Source of the DNA: Heterohyrax brucei
Taxonomy: Eukaryota > Chordata > Mammalia > Hyracoidea > Procaviidae
Length of the DNA: 64,000 nucleotides
Assembly: GCA_028571685.1 (NCBI GenBank)
Contig: CM053140.1
Span: 219,747,323 to 219,811,322 of the forward strand
Direction of reading: 5' to 3'
Both the position numbers and the translations under genes were made by a program. The number at the start of each line of letters is the position of its first letter. Positions within the stretch are counted from its first letter, which is position 1. The notes under the pieces were generated by a model that ran no database searches, was not told the DNA's origin, and saw nothing but the letters and a program-made list of their open reading frames with translations. This document shows, in pieces, positions 48,397-60,926 of the stretch.

Positions 48397-48800
48397 CACT
48401 GATGGTAGCAGGTTTGAATCCCGGCCACTGCACGGATTCCTGGATGTAGCCACCACCTGTTTGTCGGTGGATGCTTGTGTGTTGCTCTGATACTGAACAG
48501 GTTTAAGCAAAGCTTCTAGACTAAGACAGAGTAGGAAGAAAGGCCTCGCAATCTTCTTCCTAAAATCAGCCTGTGATATCCCTATGAATAACAACAGTGT
48601 CATCTGCAACTGATTATCAGGATCGTGCGGGAGGACCACGGGCTATTTTTTGTGTGTGTGCATGGGTTCACAGTGAGTGTGTGTGCATGGGTTCACAGTG
48701 AGTGTGTGTGCATGGGTTCACAGTGAGTGTGTGTGCATGGGTTCACAGTGAGTTGAAGGATGACTTGATGGAAGCTAACAACAGACACAAGCTGAGTGAT
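48397..48800 (+). repeat. RTE-tailed SINE, second type, sense, with internal minisatellite
   Basis: It has a tRNA B-box-like ggtttgaatcccggccactg, then cctgtttgtcggtggatgct, aagcttctagactaagacag, and an end agcta-acaacagac. The tail is interrupted by the 25-bp tandem array at 48661-48753. Confidence 0.85.
48661..48753. repeat. 25-bp minisatellite, 3.7 perfect copies
   Basis: The unit catgggttcacagtgagtgt plus gtgtg is repeated at 48661, 48686, 48711 and, partially, 48736, without visible mismatch. It is derived from the SINE tail (catggggtcgccatgagt in less changed copies). Confidence 0.95.
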
Positions 48801-49127
48801 GGTTAGTTATTGTCCATTGTCCTGTTGGCAGCTGGGCTGTGGCATCCATCTGCACTCTGCCATAAGCCCTGTCCGTCTCCAGAATCACCAGGTCTTTCAG
48901 GTTGACTGAGATCCCCACCCTGGTAACTGTTTAGGGGGAGGCATTTCCTGGTAAGTGTACATGTTATTGATTGTGGGAGAGAACACGTCAAACCATGGCC
49001 AGTTATTGATTCTGTGATGTCTTGGAATATATCAGTGCTTCCTGCCTCTAGAGCCAGAGCCTGAAAATGTGGTACACAGGACTTGTAAGTTTTGGTGGTG
49101 AACAGGAAGTTAGGAGAGGTCTAGAGC

Positions 49128-49500
49128 AGGGGTTAGCAAACTATGGCACACTAGACAAATCTGGACTATCACTTGTTTTTGTTAATACCCTTTTATTGGT
49201 ACCAGTGGCAGATTAACCAGTAAGCAAGATATAAATGGGCTTAATTGTATTTACTTACTAACCTGTAGCAAAACGTCTCGCATGGATTTCATCTTATCTT
49301 TGAACTATATCAGTCATATTGTCTCTGACTGCTTTGTTTCTATAATACCTGTTGCTGTTGAGTTGATTCTGACTCACAGCAACCCTATAGGAAAGAGCTC
49401 TACAATGGCACAGTTGAATAATCTGAATAGAGTTCATGTGGCCTGCAAAAACTAAAATACTTAACTTTCTGGGCCTTAAAGGAGACTATTTGTAGACCCT
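49128..49500 (+). mobile_element. Old hAT-like DNA transposon fragment
   Basis: The left part ggggttagcaaactatggca and cccttttattggtaccagtg, and the right part atgtggcctgcaaaaactaa with gggccttaaaggagactatt, resemble the repeat at 17013-17200. A partial AfroSINE lies between (49347-49412). The bases 49205-49345 are not assigned. Confidence 0.6.
49347..49412 (-). repeat. AfroSINE 3' fragment, antisense
   Basis: Contains cctgttgctgttgagttgat, tctgactcacagcaacccta and taggaaagagctctac. Only the 3' part is present. Confidence 0.8.
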
Positions 49501-49984
49501 TGGTTCAGATCAGGAGGTGCTGCTGCCTGGAAGTGCAGAGGACACCTGAAGGAACAGAAGAGAAAGTGAGATACTGGACATCAGAGGGAGAAAATATGCT
49601 ACAAAAATAATATAAACATTCCAGAAACAACTACTGTGCTTCTCTGTCAGCTCTAGCTCTTCCTCTCCTTCATTCCTTCTTTTTCCTTTTCCTCTTCTCC
49701 TTTCTTTTTGCGTGTTTTCCTCTCACTCTTCTCATTCTTCTTACCATGTGTGAGTGAGCAGCCACCAACGGCGCTCTCTGCATTCTCCAAAGCTGGCCAC
49801 AGTGGCCAGCCTGGGAGATGGTGCTTTTCTGTCCTTCTTTCTGTTTCTTCATGATGGAAGAACAGTTGTTCAGAAACACGCCTATATCCTGAGTGTCTTA
49901 GACTGAGTTGTTTAGAGAAGCAAAACCACTGAAGCATTACTTATACACATATGTATGTATAGCCAATGTATATAACTCCTAATA

Positions 49985-50402
49985 ACCCTGGTAGCATCAA
50001 AGTTAAGAGCTATGGCCATCAGAGCCGTCATCATATTACCCTTGATGTCCTCACTGTCATCCAAACGTCTTTTCAATATTTCCTTTATCTTTTGGTAAAG
50101 AAAAATGTCACTGGGGGCCAGATCTGTATAACAAATACAGTTATTTGTTTACTGGCTACAAACTCCCTCTCAGACAAACTAGACAGTTAAATTGTGAACT
50201 TGCCACCTTGCTGCTGTGTACACTGGCCATTCCAGAAAGAGTTCTAAAATTGCTTTGAAGGGTAGACTGGGAAGTGTCATCAGTACATTGCTGCCCAAGG
50301 GGAGTACTTTGAAGGTGACCGTAGTGATATTTAGCAATTCAGCAATGGGGTATGTAGCACTTAAAGCAATTAAGTTTGCAGACTAAATTGTCAGACTGTA
50401 GG
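49985..50402. mobile_element. Rearranged mariner derivative, copy 1
   Basis: The left half is antisense: ggccagat and ttacc-style codons around 50000-50150 read in reverse as the transposase motif with the 'PDL-APSD' region. The right half is sense: ggccattccagaaagagttc, gctttgaagggtagactggg, aaggggagtactttgaaggt encode the transposase C-terminus (IPE-EF-N-FEGW...QGEYFEGD). The inner junction (gacagttaaattgtgaactt near 50185-50205) matches copy 2 in opposite orientation. It has no intact frame. Confidence 0.8.
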
Positions 50403-53400
50403 TGGGGGAGTGGATAGAGAGAGATTTCTCTTAAGACAATGGCTGACACAGGGCCTGATGAACCCAAAATTGGAGGGTTAGACAGCAGGCTTCTGGATCA
50501 TGGGCTGTGGAAGCTGATGAATACAAGATTTGCAGACAATACAGCAGGCCACTTTTTCAAGTTTCGGATGATGATGAGTCCAGTGCAAAAGCCAGCAAAT
50601 TTTGCCAAAATATCCACCATATATTGAATTCAGGCCATATCCCCAAGGAAATTTCCCTTACAACTGATGGGCTGATCATATCAGATTGTGTCATGGAGGT
50701 GATTTCATGATATCAAAAATGGAAGATGACTACATCATTTTGTAACCGCCAAACTGCTGAGACACGTGGCCCATCCAAGTTGGCACACAGCTTTAACCAT
50801 CTCACTAGACAAGGCCTACTAAAGTAACATCAGAAGGAAGACACAAGAAGCCATCAGCTATCCTGAATTTGGGTTCTTAACAAGCTGTACAAATTATACT
50901 TTTTTTGTGGAACCAACCCAAACATTCTCTCTGTCCATCTTCTCATAGACCTCATACACTCACATTCCAGAAAATCCACTGTCCTGTCTGACTAGGGTCA
51001 TGTCTGCAAAGAAAGAGAAATGAATGCTTGGCATTTGAAAGCTTGAAGATAAGACCTAGTGACATGCAAATATTGTTAACTGAAAACATGTGTCTAATAC
51101 CAAGAAAGCTTCTTTTATGTTGAAATGTTAAGATTTATTATGTTACTTATTATTTGTTGAACATCTACCATATTTTAGATGGTACAAAAATAAAGGGTTT
51201 ATTTTACTATCTCATTCCAAAACCACTATTATTTTCTCCAAAGAGAAAAAAGAGTTTTGAAGAATTTATTCAAAATCACACATCGTAACTGGCAGAACTG
51301 GAATTTAAACCTCAGTTTATGTGGATTCAAAGCATTTGCTTGCACATATCATGCTAGATTGTTTTCCTGAAGGATGTCAGTGTATATGAGCCGTTATTAT
51401 GAAATCTAGCATTATTTTAGATTACACATTTTCACTAGTTATGTTATTCTTATCAGTATAGATTTACATCAAATCATGTAAGGGATTACGTGAGTAAGGA
51501 ATGACTGTAAAAGAATCAGAGTGAGTGACTCTATAAAATATTTGCAAATGCCATTTTATTGACAGACCTGGTATAGGCATGCAGTTCTAACAGATAATGT
51601 AATTGCATTTAAAATATATATTTTCTAGAATTCAGATGTCTCACTACTTCTATCAGACTCAGCCACTTTTAGTCACGTGCTTTTCAGGAGATCTATACAA
51701 CCCTGAAAGTTGAGTGTGAGTCCCACTTCCTCAGTATTGTTACTGAAGGGAACCCTCGTGTCAGAAGAGAATCCTTTTGACTTGGAAGAGTCCACCCTCA
51801 GAGAGAGTTCCCAGCCTTGCTGAAGCCTTAGCTCTGAAACATCAATGAGCAGTGGAATGAGTAGGATAAGCAGTGATGAAACTATGCAGTCTGTGATTTT
51901 TTTCTTTCTTCTTTTCGTATCTTTTATACTCTTGTGGAATCTTGTTATTTCCATGGGGCTTTTAGTGAAGAGCTTAATTTTCCCCTTGCCATTTTGAAAA
52001 TCTTTTAGAAATATCCTGAAACCTCTTCACACCAAAATATGATCAAAAAGAGCCTGCTGCATTGCCCCTGGAAAAGAGCAACCTCAGAGCTGAGAGCACT
52101 GCAGTGGCTGCTCTTGTCATGAGTACTCTTGCTCTAACTCTTTTATTCTTTAATCTTTTGAGAGAAAAGACATCCTGTTCACAACGTGTACTGAGAACAG
52201 CCTTTGTGCCAAGATGATGTGAACTGCTTCACACGCAGCTTCGTTGCTCTCAGGGTCTAGTCCTGCTACCTGGGTGGGTGTTGTTTTCCAGTATTCAGAT
52301 GAGAAAACTTAAGCCAAGTAAAATGAGGTGTCTTGCATAGGGCTGGGGATGTAATAAGGGGCAGAACTGGGGTGGAAACTTGGGTTGGCCAACATCCAGT
52401 TCTTTTCAGCGATATCCCGGGTCATGCCCTCAGGGAACTCACAGTGCTCCTTCATATTCAAATGTATTTTTAAATGTTCATGGAGAAAATAAGGCATTAT
52501 TCCTTCAGATGGAATAAGTTTTTGTGATTCTGGCAGAGGGCCAGGGTGAACCCCACTGATAAATTAGAACTCAGTGAAAGTCTAAACTAAAACAGTCTCT
52601 GTAAATATATGACCTTTACAGAGGAGAGTGGAGTGAAGAGAAAAGACAGCAGACTCACAGCGTATGCTCTCAGCTTGGTGTTCTTGAATCTGACCAGAGA
52701 GGACTGGAATCAGGGGCCTGGACTAGGGGAAGCTCTTTGAGGCCAAGGATTTCCCACTTTGAAGGAAATAGGACAGGCCAGTTTTGAGAGGACTCAGAGA
52801 CCAGTGTGGTTCTTGTTTGGGTAATTAGGGCACAGAACTGCCTAAGCCTTTTAATAAGAAGAAGCCTTCCTCACATAGGTATTTCTCAGATCCGAGAGGC
52901 ATCTCTGGGGATGTCAAGTCTGTACGCTGGAAGAGGTAGCCTGGGAAAGAATGTGATATGTACTGCAGAGCTTTATTTCGTTTAAAAATTATCCCCTTCT
53001 ATTGCCTTCTGCTTCTGGAATTGAAGTAAGTCACATGTTTATAGCTACTTTAGTAGATATTTATTGTTTTATAGGCAAGCACTTTTGATAAGTTATCCAT
53101 GCTGTCTGGCCATTTTCAGTTATCTCTACCTGCAGGTTTTCTAAGGCTGTTCTTCTGGGACCTTTTAAGCAGTAATGGTTTTCGCCTCCTGGAAGCGGCT
53201 AGCACTGCAGACATAGTATCCAAGAAGTTATACATAGCTTCTCTCGATTGAGTCTTTTTTTCAGAGAATGTTCTATTGTGTTTTGGGTGAAGGTTACATA
53301 GTAGTTTCGGTTCTTATTCAAGAATTCTTATACAAGCTGTTTTAGTAACATTGTTTATGTTCTTCACAATGCATGAACATTCTCATTGTTTCTGTTCAGG

Positions 53401-53584
53401 TTGCTGCCTTTCCATTAATCTAGTGTCTCTGCCCTCTTACATACTGATCTGTTATAAAGTAATTGTTGACTCCTTGATCTCATGTAGGTGATTTTTAAAG
53501 AAGAACAGTACTTACAGGCGCTATTCATTATCTCTAGGTATAGTCTTGAAAAAAAGTTGCCTATGAAATAATACTAATGGCCAA
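50403..53584. other. Long intron stretch with few repeats
   Basis: Mostly unrecognised single-copy-looking sequence. Reversed MIR-like patches are at about 51215-51340 (cacatcgtaactggcagaac) and about 52290-52400 (tattcagatgagaaaactta, gggcagaactggggtggaaa). No LIM-domain exon and no other gene recognised. It is the longest stretch here without a young transposon, directly upstream of the homeobox exons. Confidence 0.55.
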
Positions 53585-53790
53585 CACTTATTGAGCATTA
53601 TGTGTCAACCAGCATTCTTGGTGACTTGCTGGTGTTAACTCATGTAATCCTGACAGCAATCCCAGTGAAGTAGGTACTATTATATCCTGATTTTGAGTCA
53701 TAGGGGGTAGGTAGTAAGCCCACCGTTACACAGAAAGTAAGTGGGGAGCCAGCATACCGTTCTGTGATAAAGCCCCGAGCTGTGATGGTA
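53585..53790 (-). repeat. MIR SINE, antisense
   Basis: The order cacttattgagcattatgtg, taactcatgtaatcctgaca, agtaggtactattatatcct, cacagaaagtaagtggggag matches a reversed MIR. It ends about 200 bp before the LMX1A exon. Confidence 0.75.
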
Positions 53791-53984
53791 GACTCCGAAA
53801 CAAGTCTCTGACTTTTAGAAGTACTTTCCTTATCTGTCTTCTTGAGGTCTCAAGTCTCACCACCGAGGTTATTGAACCTACATGTAAAGCCTTGCTGAGA
53901 GTGTGGATCCAAGTGCCTGGAATATCATACAGCTTCAGGAAGTGAATATCAGGGACTTAGCACATTGTTTTCTGCTGCTTTTAG

Positions 53985-54157
53985 GCAAAAGTGATGATGA
54001 AGAAAGTCTTTGCAAGTCAGCCCACGGAGCAGGGAAAGGAGCTGCTGAGGATGGTAGGGATCACAAGCGCCCCAAACGTCCCAGAACCATCTTGACAACC
54101 CAACAAAGGAGAGCATTCAAGGCCTCGTTTGAAGTGTCCTCCAAGCCCTGCCGGAAG
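53985..54157 (+). CDS. LMX1A: LMX1A exon: linker and first half of the homeodomain
   Basis: Internal coding exon of a LIM-homeodomain transcription factor. LMX1A is a nuclear protein known for roles in dopaminergic neuron specification, roof plate and inner ear. The exon is 173 bp; its first two bases complete a Gly codon begun in the previous exon, and it ends on a codon boundary. The translation runs from an acidic linker ([18 protein letters not shown]) into the homeodomain arm [14 protein letters not shown] and helices 1-2 up to SSKPCRK, covering homeodomain positions 1-29 with Arg5 and Phe20 present. The acceptor is ttttag before 53985 and the donor is gtacag from 54158, a less than ideal donor. 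The linker KSAHGAGKG, and the Gln-rich tail two exons later, fit LMX1A better than its paralogue LMX1B, judged from memory of the two proteins. No frameshift or stop interrupts the exon. Reading continues open into the intron to a stop at 54286, which has no coding meaning. Confidence 0.96.
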
Positions 54158-54485
54158 GTACAGGATGGGGGAGGAGTGGGAGAAGACCGGGGCCCCGCAT
54201 CTGTGCTTGTACCGTGGACGTCCCTGGGTTATAGGTGGGCCCCTAGGGCTCAGAGCAGTAGGGAGGCTGTTAGAGCAAAGCCATGAAGGAGGCCCTGAGT
54301 CCCCCTGGAGATCCTAGAAAGCAGTGAGGCTGGGCTGGGGATGTAGTACAATCCCCCTGTTCTTTTATACGTGTGTACCACTTCAGCTGGGCCCTTGCTC
54401 ATTTCTTTCATTTGATGCAAAACAGTGAAAGTCATAATAAGGATAGGTACCAGTAGGGTGTAGACTAAAATATTGTAAAAGAAGT

Positions 54486-54537
54486 GAAGAAAAAAGGAAG
54501 GAGGGAGGAAGGGAGGGAGGAAAGAAGGAAGGAAGAA
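54486..54537. repeat. Pure purine tract, 52 nt
   Basis: Only A and G from 54486 to 54537, with ggaaggagggaggaagggag in the middle. It lies 330 bp after the donor of the first homeobox exon and just before an AfroSINE. Confidence 0.9.
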
Positions 54538-54547
54538 CAACCCAAGC

Positions 54548-54702
54548 CTACTGAGGAAAAGTCAATTTCAACTCATATTGACCCTATAGTCAGAGTGGAT
54601 CTATCTGCCCCACAGGGTTTCCAAGGCATAGCTGATGGACTTAAATTGCTGATCTTTTAGTTAGTAGCCTGAGCTCTTAACCACTGTACCATCAGGGTTC
54701 CA
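54548..54702 (-). repeat. AfroSINE, antisense
   Basis: Contains tcaactcatattgaccctat, ccccacagggtttccaaggc, ttagttagtagcctgagctc and ccatcagggttcc. Confidence 0.88.
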
Positions 54703-55122
54703 GAGTCTACAAATACAGTTGCTTAATGATATAAGAGCGTATTTCTCTCTTATGTTATCGTTTAGCGGTAAGTAGTCTGAGAATGGTGGAGCTGCCCTGT
54801 TGTCTATCAATTGGGCCTAAGGGGCTGTTCTGTCATTATTTTTCTCGCTACCAGGGTAGAAAGAAAGGAAGTAGAGGAGGGCAAGCCAACCCAGAAGTTG
54901 CTTGCTTGCATCACCTTTACTCATTGGAGATGGCCAAAATTTAGTCACATGGCTGTACCTCCTAGAAGGGAGGGTGGGAAGCAAGTCTCTTCCCAAAACC
55001 AGTGAGTGACCATGTAGCCTGCTAAAACATGGGGATCCAGCTACTAGCAGGAAGAAGGCACGTCTGTATCTTGGGGACAATTAGCAGTCTCTGCTATAAT
55101 AAGCAATGTCCATTTATTGAGT

Positions 55123-55315
55123 ATTGTTGTTGGCCGCTACTGAGTTGATTTTTGACTCATAGTAACCCCATGTGACAGAGAAGAGCTGCCCCATTGGGTT
55201 TTCTAGGCTATAATCTTTATGGAAGCAGATTGGCAGGTCTTTCTCCTAAAGAGCTGCTTAGTAATTCAAACTGCCAGCCTTTCAGCTAGTCGCTAGGCAC
55301 TTAACGACTGCACCA
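55123..55315 (-). repeat. AfroSINE, long subtype, antisense
   Basis: Contains gactcatagtaaccccatgt, ttttctaggctataatcttt, agcagattggcaggtctttc and gcacttaacgactgcaccat. Confidence 0.9.
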
Positions 55316-55471
55316 TGAGTATGTGACATTTATTGACTGCCTGTCGTATGCTGGGTACTACCTTCTATACAATAAGAAGAAAGAAAAGAAATCATTCTTT
55401 ATTGAAATTCATAGAGGAAATAAATTATTTTAAAATGTTAGCTTTGTTTGTCCTTCATCTCTATTTGTGTT

Positions 55472-55870
55472 AGTCAGCTCTTGTTGCAGTAACAAACAAC
55501 CCAAAATCTTAGTGGCTCCCGACAAACATTTATTTCTTGCTCCCAGGCTATGGGTGGCCTGTGGCTTAGGTTCAGATTTAGGTCTGTTTGTTCCACAGGT
55601 CTCTCACTCAAGATTACCTTGACAGAACCACACTGGGGCATGGCATTCTTCTGAGGGTGGCAGAGGGTGGGAGGTGAGGTCAACAAGGCAAGCCTATTGA
55701 AAGCTTCTGCCTGGATGTCACATTCTACTGGTGGAAGCACTTCAAGGCGAGTCCCCAAGCCCAACACGGGCGCAGTGGAAAAGTAATGGCTGCCGTGGGG
55801 CAGGGGAAGGAGGGTGGAGGGTTGCTGAACAGTAACACAGTCCACCACTACATCATCCTTTGAAAAATTT
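55472..55870. mobile_element. Possible old LTR-type repeat
   Basis: The start tagtcagctcttgttgcagt with aacaaacaacccaaaatctt and catttatttcttgctcccag resembles the reversed end of an old mammalian LTR. The family is not certain; it is called a repeat because of this end pattern only. Confidence 0.4.
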
Positions 55871-55934
55871 CAACTACAGGGCTCTTCCTTTCCCTGCCCT
55901 GCTGCTTGTAGGTTCTAAGAAGATAGTGGGAGAA

Positions 55935-56122
55935 AGTGAAATCTGTTGCCATTGAGTTGATTCAGATTTATGGAGAATCCATGTATGTTAGAATATAATT
56001 GTGCTTTGTAAGTTTTCAGTGGTTGATTTTTTGAAAGTTGGCCTTTGTGCCAAGGCACTTCTATGTGCACTTGAACCTCCAGACTTTCAGTTCACCATTT
56101 GTGCCACCGAGAGACTCCAGTA
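55935..56122 (-). repeat. AfroSINE, diverged, antisense
   Basis: Contains ctgttgccattgagttgatt at the start and agactttcagttcaccattt with ccaccgagagactcc at the end. It is much more diverged than its neighbours. Confidence 0.7.
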
Positions 56123-56704
56123 GAAAGTGAAATACTCTCAAGGCAGGCTTGCACTTGTTTCCTTAATGCCATGTCGAGTGAACTCCCAGCTTGCCCATGG
56201 CTACCAGCACAAAGATGTGTGCACACCTAGCTGGAACACTGGGGAGAAAGCACCAAGAACTACAGTATGTGGCCCAGTCAGGAGCTGTGGATGCTGAACG
56301 AGGGAAAGGTGACTTCTGTGGGGCAAGGCTTTGTGGAGCAGGTAGCTTTGACTCTGGGCCTCTGAAGGATAGGTAGGGTTCCAACAGGTGCAGTTGGACC
56401 TCTGTGCAGACTACTATTTTTGTTGGCTTAGAAGACAGATGTACCTTAAGAATCAAATCTAATCATTCCATTTCTCCTAAGCCTCAGCCTGAGTGGCACC
56501 ATCAAGGAGAAGCCCTTCTCAAGATATTCTAATCACACATTTATTCAGGTAGCTCCTTGGATCCCAGCTCACCCCCCGAATCCAGCGGAGATGTGGCAGT
56601 GTCTCTCCGTCTTGCTTCTTGTCTCTGCCTGTCTCACTGCCTTGCCAGCCACATCACCCCCTGCTTATATGGAAGGCAGATTTTGAATATATGTCCTTAT
56701 ACTC

Positions 56705-56890
56705 TGTTTTCTGGGTAGTAATAGCAGTTGAGCACTCAACTACTAGTTGAAAACTTGGTAGTTTTAACCCACCTAGAGGAGGCACTGTCTCCTTACAGCC
56801 CTGGCAATCTGCTTCTACAAGCTCACAGCCTTGCAAACCGTATGGTGTAGTGCTCCTTTGCACACGTGGGGTTGCCATAAGTCATCTAAC
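56705..56890 (+). repeat. AfroSINE, long subtype, sense
   Basis: The head gtagtaatagcagttgagca, then cttggtagttttaacccacc, caatctgcttctacaagctc, and gggttgccataagtcatcta, is in sense order. Confidence 0.8.
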
Positions 56891-57428
56891 TTTGTTATCT
56901 GGATCCGGATGAGCCTGTCTGTATGTGGCCTGGCACATGTGCCTTTGTCAGAGCTGCCTTCCTTGCCCTGTCAGATTCCAGGTAGCTCCTACTGTCTTCT
57001 TTTTGGGTCAGGCTCACTTAGGATAACAGAGAGTATGACTATTCGTTAAACACTCAAAGTCACTTGATGGATAAAATGAAATATTTAGGCCAATGAATTT
57101 AGACAAGAGAAAGCCATGTGGTTTTACTCTGTTTTTGTTTAAGTATGTTAGTGTGTATGCACTGGTTATAGCAAAGGCACAGAAATAGACTTTGCTAATG
57201 ACTGAACAGTCACCTGAAGTTCTAATTTCTAGCATTAGAGAAACTCAGAAACGCCCCTTGGGAATGGGAACACACATCTGAATCAGTAACTTTTTCCCCT
57301 GTCTCTGCCCAAAGAGAAGGGATGTTCCTGTGTTTTGTTTTATGCCAGTTCCTCTGTGAAACGTGGCTGGTTGGCCTCTCACACACTTAGGCAGAAAATG
57401 TTCCAAGCCTCCTTCTCTGAGATCATAA

Positions 57429-59159
<1,731 letters not shown>

Positions 59160-59229
59160 ATGAAGAAGTTGGCCAGGCGGCAGCAGCAGCAGCAGCAGGA
59201 TCAGCAGAACACCCAGAGGCTGAGTTCTG
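59160..59229 (+). CDS. LMX1A: LMX1A exon: homeodomain end and Gln-rich segment
   Basis: This 70-bp exon encodes MKKLARRQQQQQQDQQNTQ followed by RLSS, and ends one base into the next codon. The first five residues close the homeodomain (positions 56-60, MKKLA). After the basic RR comes a run of six CAG-encoded glutamines, then DQQ. The single Asp interrupting the glutamines and the sequence NTQRLSS fit LMX1A; as I recall, LMX1B has RHQQQQEQQNSQRL here. The acceptor is ttaccag before 59160 and the donor is gtaagc, a strong match. The uninterrupted (CAG)6 is short but is a possible site of length polymorphism. The remaining C-terminal exons are not in the window. Confidence 0.96.
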
Positions 59230-59579
59230 GTAAGCTGCCCCTCCCAGCAGGCACTTGCTGGAGTCCAGGCTTTCCTACCCAGTGCTCCAGCTCCCCTGGT
59301 TTTGGAATGGGATTTTTCGACTCAGGGAAGCCCAGTCTAATACCGTCTTAGAAGATGGAGCCTTCATGTGAAGACTGAGCCACGAGGAATAAAGAGAGGG
59401 AAAGGCTGCCCAAGCGGCAGACCTAGAACTGCTCAGTGGAGCTGGCACCAAACATGTCCAAAGCCTTGTTTCCCTGATCCTTGCCCAGTGTCTGGGGAAA
59501 CAGAACTGTGCACACAGTCAAAGACAATTCCACAGTCTCATCCTGCTTGCTCCCAGTATTTCTGGGCTAATCAGTTAAA

Positions 59580-59945
59580 TATGGGAACACCGGTGGCTCA
59601 GTGGTAGCATTTTTACCTTCTGTGCAGAAGACCAGGGTTTAAAAAATCCCCAGCTCAAGCACAGTCACTACCTGGTCTCCGTTAGTCAGTGGAGGTTGTG
59701 TGTTACTGTTATGCTGAACAGGTTTCAGCAGAGCTTCTAGACTCAGACAAACTAGGAAGAATGGCCTGGTGATGTATTTCCACAAATCAGCCAATGGAAA
59801 CCTGATTTTATCACAGTGATCTGAAGTACAGCCAATCATGGGGATGGCCCGGGACTGGCCCAGGCAGCAGCATTTAGTTCAGCTGTGCTGGGGTCAGCCT
59901 GAGGGGCTGACTTGACAGCAGCTAACAGTAATCAGCTAACTACAT
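59580..59945 (+). repeat. RTE-tailed SINE, second type, near full length, sense
   Basis: The head ccggtggctcagtggtagca is tRNA-like (A box ggctcagtgg), followed by gaagaccagggtttaaaaaa at the B-box position (damaged), agcttctagactcagacaaa, and the tail ctgacttgacagcagctaac. It is the most complete copy of this SINE here. Confidence 0.88.
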
Positions 59946-59994
59946 TATCGTGACTCTCCGTAGCCCAAACAATGTAAAATAGCAAAAGTAATGA

Positions 59995-60210
59995 TAGTGA
60001 AATAATAATCCCCTTCTTTGCAAAGCACTTTATAGTTCACAAAGTCGTCTCACACTGATTTGACTCTTAAAACAGGTGAGCCTTGAGGCGAGCCAAGAAG
60101 TCATTACTACCCCATTTCACATATGAGCAAACAAAGCCCCTGCAAGACTAAATGTGGTCGTGGGTCAGTGAGGGGCAGAGCTGAGACTACAGCCCACCTC
60201 TCCGTAAACT
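59995..60210 (-). repeat. MIR SINE, antisense
   Basis: The blocks gcaaagcactttatagttca, cccatttcacatatgagcaa, gtcagtgaggggcagagctg are in reversed MIR order. Confidence 0.75.
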
Positions 60211-60439
60211 TCCCGAGAGTGTGCTACCTCCCCCGTCCCTATGTGCCATCTACCCTTCATCTGTTTTATTTTTACAATAAGGATGGTATGAGTTTCAGGG
60301 AGGAGTTAAAGACAGACAGGGTGTAGGAGTCTTCAGTGAAGTCAAAAGAAAAAAGCCACTGCATCAGAATAATGCCTTCGTAAAGGGCTATGCCCCCGAT
60401 TCATTCATCCAGGAGATTCTCTAGATAGTCTCTTTGTAC

Positions 60440-60585
60440 CTTAGAGCAGTGTTTCATACAGTATAATATGCACATGAACCACCTAATTCTGATCCAGTTC
60501 TTGGAGGAACCTCAGATTCTGCATTTTTAACAAGCTCTCAGGTTATGCTGTGGCTGCTAACTTGTGGATCACACTTTGCGTAAGA
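60440..60585. mobile_element. MER5-like hAT-Charlie fragment
   Basis: The order atgcacatgaaccacctaat, cctcagattctgcattttta, acaagctctcaggttatgct and gatcacactttgcg resembles MER5A (catcagaatcacctgg ... agattctgcatttctaacaag ... ccacactttgagaacc). Confidence 0.8.
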
Positions 60586-60926
60586 AGGTATAGAATATGC
60601 TGTTGGCTCTCAGGCCCTCCTGCAGCTGAGCCCCTGTATTCACAAAGAGCCCGCCTAGTGTTTGACATCTTGGCTGGGCTTCATCTAAATTTGGCACACT
60701 GCCTCCTCCAGCCAGAAGATCCTTTGGGTTCTTACTTTCTGGGCTGAACACTGTCTTAAAGACCAGATAGATGCTTAAGGGAGAGAAGAAATAAAGCAAG
60801 GATCTGGGCACAGGAGAAGGGCAGAGCAGTAAGCTGGTCAGGATACTTCAATTCTGCCCTTAATATTGTTTGACCTGGAAATAGACTTTCATCTCCTTGT
60901 GGCTCGGGCTCCACATCCCTTTGTTA

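Larger units (their letters stand above)
1..53984 (+). other. LMX1A: LMX1A intron upstream of the first homeobox exon
   Basis: The first recognisable LMX1A exon starts at 53985, and nothing before it encodes a LIM zinc finger (no Cys/His pattern of the CxxC...HxxC...CxxC type in a frame bounded by splice sites). This stretch is therefore inferred to be one large intron, or its 3' portion. It holds most of the transposable elements described separately. The acceptor at its end is a short pyrimidine run followed by ttttag. The gene assignment of the far left end is inference: a neighbouring or overlapping transcript cannot be excluded by reading alone. Confidence 0.75.

Noticed and set aside
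53903..54286. Reading the whole 127-codon frame as the exon
   Set aside because: The part before 53985 and after 54157 is intronic by the splice signals, and the protein departs from LMX1A exactly at these points.
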